DNA of 64,000 nucleotides. It comes from Pictodentalium vernedei (taxonomy: Eukaryota; Mollusca; Scaphopoda; Dentaliida; Dentaliidae). The stretch is taken from assembly GCA_031216915.1 (NCBI GenBank), contig CM062296.1, positions 449,314,287-449,378,286 of the forward strand, read 5' to 3'. The translations under genes and the position numbers were made by a program. Below, in pieces: positions 43,841-55,627 of the stretch. The notes under the pieces were generated by a model. It did not search any database and was not told the DNA's origin. It saw only the letters and a list, made by a program, of their open reading frames with translations. Positions within the stretch are counted from its first letter, which is position 1, and each line of letters begins with the position of its first letter.

Positions 43841-44841
43841 GTCGGAGCAATACAAACCATATCAAACCAGTGATGTCACAAAAATTGCTATTCCAACAGC
43901 ACTGGTGTGCAACTGCTCCTTGGAAATCACTTTGAAACACAATTTCATTTCGAGTAGGTTCCGCAGCGATTCCAAACAGAACCTGGTTTATAAAAATGGC
44001 TTCTGGGCAAAAACGTTTGTTCTGCATAAGGCAGATCCACTTAGAGGATTAGTACCCCATGGAAGGAGAACCCCATCAATATTCAGTTGTGTTAGTGAAA
44101 GGTCAAGGTCACAGCAACTAAAAATAGCACTTTTTGGAGGGTTTTTTCTCAATAACTAAATACATTCACTTGCATTGTTTGCTTAAAAAAAATATGGTTT
44201 ATTTATCCCCACTGGAATGAGCTCCATGAGTTTGTTCAGTGGTGATTATATGCAATATTATGGAGACAATAAAATTTTAATGGCAATTTCTATGCATAAC
44301 ACTGGATGGACAGTCCCATTTCATTTGGGTTCATCATGAAAATTATGCAAACTGGAAGTCTCCAGTAAAATTGTTTGAAAATAACTTCATGACCATTAAC
44401 TTAAGTTCTAGTAAATTATGGACCAAATGTAGCCCGAATATGGACATCCAATACTTCAACAGATCAAAAAAAAAAACAGTCTTCATTTTTAGAACCAGTT
44501 CACCTTTTACCTAATACAACTAGAACTCTTGCAAACAATATTCTTGAATGACAAAATATTTTCATTTTTTGTCTTCAAAACATAGCTTACATGTATGACC
44601 CTACATTGGAACAACAGACCAGCTGTTTTCAAAAAATTGCGTAACCCATTTATCATTCCTCTGGCCTGAGCTTTGGTAACTTATCGTTCGTTCCCCTGTA
44701 CTTGATTCAAGTAACCCATTAGGTAACCTAAATATATATGTGTCACAACTATACAGATATATGAATTTTGTATCTTGGCCAGGTCCTAGTTTTTGTGGAC
44801 AATATCCTAATGGATAGAGATGGATCCTTAGGAGCAATAAC

Positions 44842-44911
44842 GGGGGTGCGATGGCTCAGTAGGTAGAGATGCAGACTGCAAGCTGAGAGGTCCTTGGTTC
44901 GAAATAGTGGC
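44842..44911 (+). pseudogene. tRNA-Cys-like sequence (GCA anticodon), not a working tRNA
   Basis: gggggtgcgatggctcagta opens like tRNA-Cys, followed by gactGCAagctgagaggtcc and ggttcgaaat. The D-arm, anticodon loop and T-arm words are clear, but the 3' acceptor side (agtggc) does not pair with ggggg. It directly abuts the minus-strand 160-bp array. It could be a SINE head or a retro-copied tRNA. Confidence 0.65.
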
Positions 44912-46429
44912 TTGAACAAACTTGAATCTCACCTCCGTAAGGATGCTGTATACCAAATATCAAAAGATTCTGACTGACGGATATGAAGAAAAAGATTTTT
45001 GAAGAATATTCCTCATACTGAACTAAGTTATAATTCGGGCTCCCACAGGGAGACCAAATATCAACCCAGGGACTTGGCTTGAACAAACTTGAATCACACC
45101 CCTCTAAGTATGCTGCATACTAAATATCAAAATTTTTTCGACTGCTGGATCTGAAGAAGATCTTTAAAGAAAATTCCTCTTTTGAACTAAGTTATAATTC
45201 GGGCTCCCACAGTGAGCCCAAAATATGAACCTAGGGACTTGGCTTGAAAAAATTTGAATCTCACCCCACTAAAGATGCTGCATACCAAATATCAAAAGAT
45301 TCTGATTTGTAGATCTGAAGATTTTAAAGAATATTCCTCATACTGCTCTAATTTAAACATTTGGGCTCCCATAGAGAGCCCAAATATGGACCCAGGGATT
45401 TGCTTTCAATAAATATATGAAACAATCTTCCAAAGATGTTATATGTGAAATTTGAAAGCTTTTGGAGCAGTGGTTTGGGAGAAAAGTAGTCTTAAATGTT
45501 TTTCCGATTACCCACAGTGTTAAAAAATGCTGACTCAGCAATTTTTCAAAGCCCAGAAAAAGTACCCCATGATAAAACCGATAGTAATTTTTTTGGACCA
45601 TTCCATTCGGTTGGTCCTAAGGAAGCCTCACACCAATAAAGACTTCTCAGTGCCATGTAGTTTTGGAGATATGGGCGTTTTAAATTTTTCTATTTTTAGC
45701 TCCTGCGGTTACCAGGGGGTGACGGAACATTTTTTTTTTGCATAAATTAAGTACTTATGACCCAATAAGCCCTCATATCAAATTTTGTTCAAATCAGCCT
45801 CTCGGTTCGAAAATAAAAATTTTTGGCGGGGCAAAGATTCTTGCCCCTCCCGTAATGAACGCAAATATAGCTCCTCGAACTTCTCTTGAACAAATCTGAG
45901 TCTACACTTCAAAAGGAAGCTGCACACCAAATATCAAGTCTCTTCTGCTGCTGGTTCATGAGAAGATTTTTTAAGATTTAAGTACACTTTTGAGGTATGG
46001 CCCCACCGAGGGGCGAGGCAACTTGATTTGAACAAAATTAAAATGCGATGTCATAAGTTATTATCTCAAATTTCAATTAAATTGGTTCAGCGGTTTTGGA
46101 GGAGAAGATGCAAACACCATGTTCACGGACGACAGACAGTGAGTGATCACTTTTGCTCCCCTGACTGAAAGTCAGGCAAGCTGAAAATACAATAACCTGG
46201 TTAGTTCGCACCCAAACAGAAAAGCTTGTTTTTAGCATAATTTTTGCGCAGATCACACGTAATTTTTACACAAAATCAATCCCTTTTAAACCTGGTTACG
46301 AATTCCATGACTTTTCCAAAACTTTAACCCTTCCAGCCTATTTTCCCAAACTTTTCAAGACCCTTTAATTTTTTTTCAAAATTGCATGACTTTTCCAGGA
46401 TTTCATGACCCGTACGAACCCTGGTATGT

Positions 46430-46555
46430 TGGGGAGCTGACAGTGGTTTTCTCTGGGTACTCCGGCTTCCTCCACTCGTAAAACTTGTGGTCATGATTAG
46501 CCATTGTGCATTCATATGTGACCTTAAACACCAATAAATAAATAATAAATATAAA
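46430..46555 (+). mobile_element. SINE 3' fragment
   Basis: ttttctctgggtactccggc, cttcctccactcgtaaaact and gtgaccttaaacaccaataa are followed by (aaat)n. It is a 5'-truncated copy of the shared-tail family. Confidence 0.75.
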
Positions 46556-46752
46556 TATAATAGGAACAATAATGAGGCTATCGTATGTTGCAGCAATTCA
46601 GATACAAATTACTTGAAAATATAGCCTGATCTTAGCATGGCCCAGCAGGTTGCAGAAGAGTATGGCATCTATAATCACTATTTGTGGCAGAGACATGAAT
46701 TATTGCCATTTCCGGATTTTGTACTTGCATCATAAGATGATCAACAGTTTAA

Positions 46753-46895
46753 AATGATGTTGAGCATCAACCAATCATCAGGATAGTTGTTTGCTGAAGT
46801 ATAGCTGCTCAATTACTGACCAAAAGAGCAGCTATACTTAAGGCAGATGCGAACTCATATAAAGTTTATGAGTAGTTGATGCTCAACATCATTCC
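46753..46895. mobile_element. Small palindromic MITE
   Basis: The ends are aaatgatgttgagcatcaac and gttgatgctcaacatcatt. An inner inverted pair is aagtatagctgctc / gagcagctatactt. Total length is about 140 bp. Confidence 0.65.
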
Positions 46896-47332
46896 ACCAT
46901 TCATTTGAACGAGATAATTCAACTTGGCAAAACGTTTGTACGACCCAACTACAATTTAGCGTGACCATTTTTCGTTCACACGTTTTTCATTTCAGGTAAC
47001 CTTCATACGACCCAAATGGCCAATCGCCTCAAATCAACAGACCTGGAACAAGCTCAATGACCTTCCAATGAGCTGTGTTTCAGAGACAAAAATTAAAATA
47101 ATCATAAAAGTCTCAATGGCGATTTTTGCAAACAGTACTGGCTGGATAAGGATGTTACATTAGGTGAAGGGTTAAGTTTGTTCAGCAACATCACAGCAGA
47201 ACTGAATAAGCCGACTTGAGCTTTTGAAAGGTTAAATCCAACTCTGTGATCTTGTGCATGAAAAGTCCATTCTGGAAAAAGGGATGAGCGATATTACATT
47301 TCAAATCCCCTGCGATCTACTACAGTAGAACC

Positions 47333-47490
47333 TGTCTTGAGAGACCATCCTTTTTGCCAGAAAAGTGGTCTTTCAAAACAGATGGTCTCTCATGACAGTT
47401 AAACAACCAAAATGGTACAAGGTCACAGCGACCTCTTAAGATAGGTGGTGTCTTACGATACTGGTCTCTCAAAACAGATTTTACTGTTCT
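47333..47490. mobile_element. Tc1/mariner-pogo type MITE
   Basis: Left end tacagtagaacctgtcttga and right end (inverted) acagtaaaatctgttttgag, with gagaccat / tggtctct behind. The length and TA flank fit a Tigger-like miniature element. Confidence 0.6.
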
Positions 47491-48272
47491 CAATTTATAT
47501 ATTGTTTGGGTGAATGCAGCCGATTCATCAGAAATGGGTAGGGGCCTGTGAACCTCTGATTTTGGCTCAAATTGAATCTTGAATCAAATCCCCAAGATTT
47601 CAAATCAAATTGGATCTCGAATCCTGATACCAGTCAGCCATTAGAGTGATACTATGATAGGTAGATGTACTCCAGCATATGCGTGGCAGTATAAATTAGA
47701 CAAGCACTAACTGTTGGATTCGTGAAAACTGTGAAAATGGTGAAATTACAGTGTAATCTGCTGCTTTTGTCAACAAAGTCCTTGTGGATCTCTGGAGGAC
47801 AGAAATAGCAAGCAATTATGTGAATGTTATTTTCTATCATGAAAGCAGTGGGTACTTCGAACGTATTAACTTAAATTTTCACACAAAATGGCATGTTTTT
47901 TTTTTCAACAATGATTTCTTGAGTAATTTAACTGAATTTTTCATCAAATCTTGTCATGGCTGCTTCACAGCAGCCATGACTAGATTTGATGACAAATACT
48001 TTAGAAATACTCAGCGCGTTTAGAGTTAACGCTATTCGTGTCAAATGTGACATACGTACACGTCTTATAAATGGAAGTGGGCTGGGGCTTGAAAATGTCG
48101 AACCTCGGCAATAGGTTTTGAGCCAAATCGAATCATAACTGTGATTTTGAGTCAAATCAAATCTCAAACCATTCACAGGTCCCTAGTAAAGGGTTATATT
48201 ACAACATGGAATATGAAGCATGATGATGAAAGGTGTCACCGGTAGGGAAGAGTTAACAGGATTATTATACAC

Positions 48273-49061
48273 CAGGCCTGGCATTCTGAAAAATGCAGGA
48301 GGGCAAAAAATCGCTCTCCTCAATCAGCTTAGGAGAGCAATTGGCTTTACACAGCATTTTAAGTATCCAGTTGAACGAACTCATTGAAACTGAAACCAAC
48401 AGACTATTACATCAGTGATTTTATTAACTTTACTAAGGTAAAGTGAAATCTCTTAGACATCTAGATGTCTCACTCAACAACCGAACACACTTAACAAGAC
48501 CTGTGTGTGTACCCAGACCTGTTGTCCAAGAAAGTCATACGCCTACCACTACCACCTTCAACCCCCCAGGGGGGGCTGAAGGTGGTAGTGGTAGGCGTAT
48601 GACTTTCTTGGACAACAGGTCTGCTTGAATCTACAGTCACATCCTGGTGCAAGTGCTTCAAGTGACAGGATAGTAGTAATGGTAGTATATTATAGTGTCA
48701 ATATTCCTTGAATAATTACCCCTCAAACTGTGATGTCAGTTGTTGAACTTGAAACTGACAGAAAAAAAAAAATTGCTGTGACCCATTTTTCTTCAAATGA
48801 TTGCAACTGCATTTGGGTATCGTTGCAGCCATTACCTTTTACCACTAAACCACTTGCAAAATGAAATTACGTGATGTTATGTGACTTCGAAGTTAAATTA
48901 CATTTTTGCTTTACAACAAAAATTTAATGTGAGCATAGTATATGTAATCTCAATTATCCCAGACCAAAATATTTAGGAGGGCAATTTTTCGCTCTCCTTA
49001 ATTCTTTCGGGAGGGCAGTAAGGAGAGCTAAAAAATCGCTCTCCTGAAATTGCCAAGCCTG
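48273..49061. mobile_element. hAT-like MITE containing a 108-bp hairpin
   Basis: The ends are caggcctggcatt and (inverted) caggcttggcaatttcagg. atacac lies directly on both sides (48267-48272 and 49062-49067). Subterminal repeats of gagagcgattttt type are present at both ends. CAGG ends suggest hAT, though its usual duplication is 8 bp and only 6 are seen here. The palindrome 48515-48622 is internal. Confidence 0.65.
48515..48622. repeat. Near-perfect 108-bp inverted repeat
   Basis: Arms of about 52 bp (agacctgttgtccaagaaag at the outside, ccaccttcaaccccc near the loop) pair with one mismatch. The arms are GC-richer than the surroundings. RNA from either strand would fold into one long stem. 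Confidence 0.9.
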
Positions 49062-49189
49062 ATACACGGTGGTAACTCAGAATTCAAAATAGATATTATC
49101 ACATCATTTTATTACTTGAAAAAAAGAGGAATGAGACACCAGTATCATTCTCACATCATTTATAAAGTTTGACCTCATAGGTATCCAAC

Positions 49190-49334
49190 TCAAATAAATA
49201 ACACTCTTTATTGTACACTATCAATCGCAGTCATCAATGAATCCATCTGGAAAGGATTTATGCACACATATGCTGAATTTTGTACAGGAGATCTGAACAC
49301 AGGATGATTTCGCATTTCTCAATATCACAAATAT
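49190..49334 (-). terminator. COX17: COX17 probable terminal UTR exon with poly(A) signal
   Basis: On the minus strand, ttttctaatttgcag (acceptor) ends at 49335. The AATAAA signal is at 49212-49207, so cleavage near 49190 is likely. The exon is inferred from splice-site fit with the donor just after the COX17 stop; transcripts were not available. Confidence 0.5.
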
Positions 49335-50635
49335 CTGCAAATTAGAAAACAAAAAACATGGTCATAAATATTGGAGAAACCCTTCACACAAGGAATTGTT
49401 ATTTTAATTACATTTTTTTCACTCAAGGCTCACTGATATCAACATTTTTAATTTATTTTTTCATTTCAAACTTTTCACAAAGTTTCAACAAAACCATACG
49501 TGAAAAAGCTCGTTCCAGTGAGAGGGACACATGATATGCTTTTGTTGGAATATTTTAACCCTCAAGAGCCTAATTCCGACTTTGATAACTTTTGAATGCA
49601 AAGGAACAGGTGCTCTGACATGCATTGTTTGGGTAAACTCAAAATTTGTTTTCTCAAGTACCTTGCCAGTTGTTTCTAGGTAAGTCTTGGCTGCCTCTCA
49701 GTCTGAAGGTAGCCAAGACTTTACTAGAAACAACTGCAAAGCCACAGGAGGTAGACTTTCAAAGTATAGCAAAAATGTATAAATATTTCCATGCCCTAAA
49801 GGGTTATAATTTTTTTTTTCAACTGCACAGTTTATAAATTACATGTGCCGATGCAGTCACCATTCAACTATTATTATTCTTTAATTTTGTTCTAAAAAAT
49901 ACAGCTTTTGACAACTCATTGGAACAAGACTGTTGTGCATTTTCTACTGAGGTGTGATAAATTAAGTCTTTTTTTGACAACAAATGGAAATTTTTTAGGT
50001 ACTTTGCTTGAAGGCACTTGTAATCTTTTTGCAAGTGTCATCTGCCAGGTGAAGGGTTAATATACAAAGTCTTTTAGTACTGAAACAAAGCGAAGAATTA
50101 CTCACTGAGCTGGTTCCAATGATAGCCTTATTTGTACCATTTTATTGACAAAGTGTCAGGATATTTCAGGTCATGTTAGTCTTGTATTGGTTAATTTGAT
50201 GCCTCTATGTTAGGTGAAGGGTTAAATTGACTCAACTGTTTTCAAGTGAATCCTATCAGAGGTGCAGCAAGAATTGACATGGATTCTCACTGGTTTTGTT
50301 GAGCAAATCTTCAGTTGAATCAATTCTTGGATTCTCATTGATATATCAGCTCTGATATATGACTTTCGTAGGTATTAGGCATCTGCAGGTAATGTTTGGT
50401 TGGAATGGTGGGTTAATTATTAATTACCAGTACCTTAGACCACACTTCAGAGAGTTGTTATAAAAACAGAGACCTTTTAGCATCCCACCCAGAAAAAATA
50501 GAAACATTTGCCACTAAATGATGAAAATGAAACTACTTACAAATTAAATGTCAAATTTTAAATCCAAGCTTCCTCATACACTCTTTGTGCGCCTCAATCA
50601 GATCTCCACAGTTCTCTTCTCCTTTTTCTATAATG
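49190..50635 (-). CDS. COX17: Cytochrome c oxidase copper chaperone, 3' exons
   Basis: The coding exon is 50551-50635 (minus), after acceptor tttattgcag. A split codon, completed by its first base C, gives Cys, then [20 protein letters not shown] and RKLGFKI, stop TGA (50551-50553). This is almost the same as the C-terminal half of animal COX17. The second CX9C ([11 protein letters not shown]) is whole, and the split codon is the last Cys of the first CX9C. COX17 carries Cu(I) in the mitochondrial intermembrane space to SCO1 and COX11 for cytochrome oxidase assembly. A donor gtaagt starts 10 nt after the stop; a terminal UTR exon is likely at about 49190-49334. The upstream exon with the KPCCACP-type copper site was not found and should lie to the right, possibly outside the window. 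Confidence 0.9.
50541..50635 (-). CDS. COX17: COX17 last coding exon
   Basis: Acceptor side 50636 onward reads tttattgcag on the minus strand, and the donor is at 50540 (gtaagt). It has 85 coding nt and 10 nt of UTR. Entry phase is 2. Confidence 0.92.
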
Positions 50636-50934
50636 CTGCAATAAAGATATATAAACAGTGCAGATCAAGCATACAGCTTTCCATCTTTCACTCCCTCAAC
50701 TACTTCTCAGGCTAATATAAAACAGTTCAAAGAAAAGAAAAAGACTGCCAAAAAAGAACTAGAGTGATGTCACGCATGCAGCCCGACTGTCCCAGCAATG
50801 GCAATGCTTAGACACAAAATAGTCGGACCCATTACGTGAGTTTAAAAAAACAGTTCCACATGAAGTGACTGTAAAGAGTTAAAAATGCATATTGGAGGAA
50901 AGAAGGAAAAAAAAAATGCCTAATTGGCGGGGGC

Positions 50935-51152
50935 TGGGCAGGGCAATAACTTCAACAATTTTCATTGGATGATTGTGATCATCAAACTTGACCTAGAGGC
51001 ATGTACTGAAAAGAATTGAAATCTGTTAACTTTTGTTTAAGTTATGGCATAAAGAAAGTTCGGACAGACAGATGGACTGATGGATGGACTGACAGATAGA
51101 TAAACAGACGGAGCGAGGTCTGTGCTATATCCCTCTCTTGTGGGAGGGGATA
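50935..51152 (+). repeat. Hairpin-ended element, short core
   Basis: A single core-like stretch (aacttcaacaattttcattg, gttatggcataaag) leads to gacagacagatggactgatg-type microsatellite (51063-51110) and the hairpin tatccctctc / gggaggggata (51128-51152). Confidence 0.65.
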
Positions 51153-51349
51153 ATGAAAGTGTCAATGACACTGTAGCTTAACTTGTGTATGTGTTGTGTT
51201 TGATGAAAAGGATAATGTTCAATGTTTATGAAAGGATTATGAAATAAGACAAGAATTGTGATAATTGGGAATATATTAATTTCTGTTCCCAGTATGCTAT
51301 GTTTTTAATAAAAATAATATGAAGAGTACACGGTACTAAAGAGCTGAGG

Positions 51350-53574
51350 GGTGGGTTAATATGACCTCACAGTTAATGTATGTGGCCCTCACAGTTAACG
51401 TATGTCAATGAAAGTTACCAAGTTACAGTGAAATTATTTCAAAATGAGTCATCCTATCAAGTTACACTGAAATCCCTTCATAAATATGACCTGTAGACTG
51501 TGCTAAAAGGTTTTCGGGCTTCAGGCCTGTGTAGTCACGACGGTAGACCGATTGTAACTAAAAGGGAACGTCCTCATCTCGACATTATACTGAGTCATTC
51601 TACTAAGTTACAATGAAATCCCTTCACAAATACGAGCTGTAGTCTGTACTAATGTTTTTGGGGTTTTGGCTTAGGAAGCCATCATGGTTGAATGATCGTG
51701 ACCAAAAGTGGGCGTTGTCATCTGGGCATAATCTGGAGTGATCCTACGAAGTTACAATGAAACCCCTTCATATATATGACCTGTAGACTGTGCTCAAGGT
51801 TTTGGGGCTTCAAGTCCCTGAAGCATTCACAGTTGACCAAACACGACCAAATGGGGATGTAATCATCTAGGCATTTTTTGGAGTCAACCTAACAAGTTAC
51901 AATGAAATCCTTCCATAAATATGACCTATAGACTATGCTAAAGGTTTTTGGGTTTTGGGCCCGGGCAGCCATCAAGGCTAAATGATCGTGACCAAAAGGG
52001 GAGGTTCTCATCTAGACATTATTTGGAGTCATCCTACCAAGTTACATTGAAATCCCTTCATAAATATGAACTCTGGACCGTGATTAAGGTTTTCAGGCTT
52101 CGGGCCCTTGTAGCCATCACAGTTGCCCAATTGCGTCCAAAATGAGTCGTTTTCATCTAGACATTATATGAAGTCAACCTACCAAGTTACAATGAAATCC
52201 CCTCATAAATATGACCTGTAGACTGTGCTAAATGTTTTCAGGCTTTGGGCTCAGGCAGCCATCATGGTTAAATGAGCACAACCAAAAGGGGACATTCTCA
52301 TCTGGGCATCATCTGGAGTGAACCTACAAAGTTACAATGAAATCCATTCATAAATATGACCTGTAGACTGTGCTCAAGGTTTTCGGGCTTTGGGCCCCTG
52401 TAGCAGTCAAAGTTGACCAATCATGACCAAAAAGGGATGTCATGATCTAGGCATTATATGGAGTCAACCTAACAAGTTACAATGAAATCCATGCATAAAT
52501 ATGACTTATAGAGTATGCTAAATGTTTTTGGGCTAGGGCAGCCATCAAGGCTGAATGATTGCGACCAAAAGGGGATGTTCTCATCTAGACATTATTTGGA
52601 GTCGTCCTACCAAGGTATAATGAAATCCCTTCATAAATATGACTTGTAGACCGTGCTAAAGGTTTTCGGGCTTTGGGCCCCTGTAGCCATCACACTTGCC
52701 CAATCGTGTCCAAAAGGGGCTGTTCTCATCTAGACATTACATGAAGTCAACCTACCAAGTTACAATGAAATCCCTTCATAAATATGGCCTGAAACTGTGC
52801 TAAAGGTTTTCGGGCTCGGGCAGCCATCATGGGTGAATGATCGCAACCAAAAGGGCACATTCTCATCTGGGCATCATCTGAAGTGATCCTACGGAGTTAC
52901 AATGAAATCCCTTCATAAATATGACCTGTAGACTGTGCTCAATATTTTCGGGTTTCGGACGCCTGTAGCCATCACAGTCGAACAATCATGACCAAAAGGG
53001 GAGGTCATCATCTAGGCATTATATGGAGTCAACCTAACAAGTTACAATGAAATCCTTCCATAAATACGACCTATAGACTATTCTAAAGCTTTTTGGGCTC
53101 AGGCAGCCATCAAGGCTGAATGATTGTGACCAAAAGGGGACATTCTCATCTAGACATTATTTGGAGTCATCCTGCCAAGCTACAATGAAATCCCTTCATA
53201 ATTATGGCCTATAGACTGTTCTAAAGGTTTTCGAGCATCGGGCCCCTGTTGCCATCACAGTTGCTCAAAAGGGGACGTTCTCATCTTGACATTATATGAG
53301 GTCAGCCTATCAGGTTACAATGAAATCCCTCCATAAATATGACCTGTAGACTGTGCTAAAGGTTTTTGGACTTCGGGCTCGGGCAGCCATCATGGTTGAA
53401 TGATCGCAACCAAAAGGGGACATTCTCATCTGGGCATCATGTGGAGTGATCCTACGAAGTTACAATGAAATGCCTTCATAAATATGACCTGTAGACTGTG
53501 CTCACGGTTTTCAGGCTTTGGACACCTGTAGCCATCACAGTTGACCAATCACAACAAAAAGACGATGTCATCAT
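51350..53574. repeat. 145-bp satellite, left part
   Basis: About 15 units with a period near 145 bp share caagttacaatgaaatccc, ataaatatgacctgtagac and gcagccatcatgg. Alternate units differ slightly, so a two-unit (about 290-bp) higher order is possible. The array breaks off at gatgtcatcat (53574) and resumes at 61968 with ctaggcattatatggagtca. Confidence 0.85.
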
Positions 53575-54271
53575 TGTTATATAGCCACATATTATATTGA
53601 GATTGATATATCCTTAGTGGATAATTATATTGAGATTGATATTTTTTTCTGCATTTTCTGACTGGTCTCACTCATTTGCACTGAGTGACCTTTGTTTACA
53701 TCTTTGTTTCACTAATATATTGTACATATAGCTGTTGATTGTTTAAGTAGGTCAAGGACCTTGTTTACTTGAACTATGACAGAATCACCAAGAAACTGTT
53801 AGAACTTTGTAGAATTTTCATCTTCTGGAACATTCTATCTGGTTACTATATAAAGGTTTGTCAACAGAATTCAAAAACTCATTTTTTTAGAAAGCCATTT
53901 CAGAAATACTCACTTCAGTTGTTTCCATTGGAGATTATTATTGTTTCAGAACAGTGCATTTATTATAGAAGCAGTGCTTCTTTGTGAATTTGGAAGATTG
54001 ATTCCAAAAGAGAATTCTGAAGAGAATCTATTGGTCTTGGAAAAGAGAATTTATACTTTCTGTGAAACAGAATAATATTATTTTGTGAAAAGCCAGGATT
54101 CTACTGGATTGTTTGGAAATTACCTGTGGCGCCAATACTTCTTGGATTTTTACTCCATTTGAATTTTGAGGAGGATTTTATTATATTTTATTGGAGACTG
54201 CTGAAATTTCTAAGTGAAAATTTTATTACAAATCTACAGGATACTGTTTCTGAAGAGACATTCTTGAATTT
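53575..54271 (+). repeat. Left LTR of the Gmr1-like fossil
   Basis: It opens TGTTATATAGCC directly after satellite sequence. It aligns without gaps to 58941-59637 for about 697 bp. Confidence 0.85.
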
Positions 54272-54286
54272 GAAAGCTCTCCTAGT

Positions 54287-55562
54287 TTGGCCCTTTTAGA
54301 ATCTCTTAAGAAGGAAGATTTGTCCCAGCTTGCTCAGTATCTACAATTACCTGCCACCCCTGGTCTAAACAAACATAAACTTAAACAGCTCATTGTTAAT
54401 CATTATATGGAAGAAGGTCTTTTGACTCAGTCTGAAACTCTCCCCTCTGAACCACAACATACTGATGCCCTTGAGCTCAAAAAGTTACAATTGGAATTAA
54501 AAAAGTTAGAAATGCAACAAAAAATGAGGGAAATTGAAATTCAGGCTCAAAAAGAAAGGGAACAAATTCAGGCTCAAAAAGAAAGGGAACAAATTCAGGC
54601 TCAAAAAGAAAAAGAAGAAAGAGAAAATGAAATTAAATTGAAAGAAATTGAAACTCAAAAAGAAATGGAACAAATTCAGGCTCAAAAAGAAATGCATTTA
54701 AGAGAACTAGAAATTCAGGCCCAAAAAGAAATAAAAAATTAAACAATTGGAATCTCAACGTCAAGGCTCAAATGTAATCTCACCAAGTGGATTTGATGCA
54801 ACTAAACATGTTAGGCTAGTTCCCCCCTTTCAAGAAAAAGAAGTTGATAAATATTTTTCACATTTTGAAAAAGTGGCAACAAGTTTAGAATGGCCAAGGG
54901 ATGTCTGGTCTTTGCTATTACAAAGTGTTTTGAAAGGGAAGGCTCAAGAAATCTATTCCGCTCTATCTTCTGAGCAAGGTAATAATTATGACACTGTTAA
55001 AGAGGCTACATGTATACTTAAGGCATATAAACTTGTTCCAGGGGCCTATAGGCAGAAAATCAGAAATTATTATAAAAACGAAAATCAAACTCATGTGGAA
55101 TTTGTCAGAGAGAAGCAAAATTTATTTGACAGGTGGTGCCATTCCAAAGAAATTGGGAAAGATTTCTCTAAATTAAAAGAAATGATGCTGATAGAAGAGT
55201 TTAAAGGAAAGATCCATTCAGATATAAAGGCCCACCTGGATGAACAAAAAGTTGTCACTTTAAACAGAGCAGCAGTACTAGCAGATGACTATGCCCTAAC
55301 TCATAAAATGAGTCGTAACTCCACAAATTTTTGGCCCCACAAGAATTCTTTCCAAAGTGGACCTAGACCAACTTCAGATAAAACTCATCCTTCCAATCAT
55401 CCTTCCAATCCTCCAAACTTTTTACCGCCAAATTTAATAAGAAATTTGGTGAAAACAAAACCTCTAATGCCAGCCCTACACCATTACGACCCAACAGTTC
55501 AACTAAAACCTGTAATTATTGTAAGAAACCAGGACATTTACTATCTGATTGCTGGCTGTTGA
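54287..55562 (+). pseudogene. gag-like region of the Gmr1-like fossil
   Basis: Fossil region. The start has a SAP-like helix pair (SLKKEDLSQLAQYLQLP), then a charged coiled coil of repeated IQAQKER words. Next comes a capsid-like helical domain (EKEVDKYFSHFEKVATSLEW, LLLQSVLKGKAQEIY, FVREKQNLFDRW). A CCHC-type knuckle lies near 55500-55556. This capsid type is the relative of the vertebrate SCAN domain. Confidence 0.75.
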
Positions 55563-55627
55563 AATAGAAAAATGAGTCCTCTACTTCACAGAATGCACTA
55601 GCAGGTGCGCCATGCCCTGAAAATTAT

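Larger units (their letters stand above)
40312..46181. repeat. Inverted pair of hairpin-ended 160-bp core elements
   Basis: The left end is tagctcacctgact with cctaattt-type complement (40312-40341) and ctgtccgtcatccatctgtc. The right end is the inverse: ggacgacagacag, gtgagtgatcac, then hairpin gctcccctgact / agtcaggcaagc (46155-46181). Next to each end is the lead sequence (aaccaaatttggtatg and relatives) and then the 160-bp core: 40900-41740 plus, 44925-45420 minus. The middle holds an unrelated array and SINEs. Confidence 0.6.
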
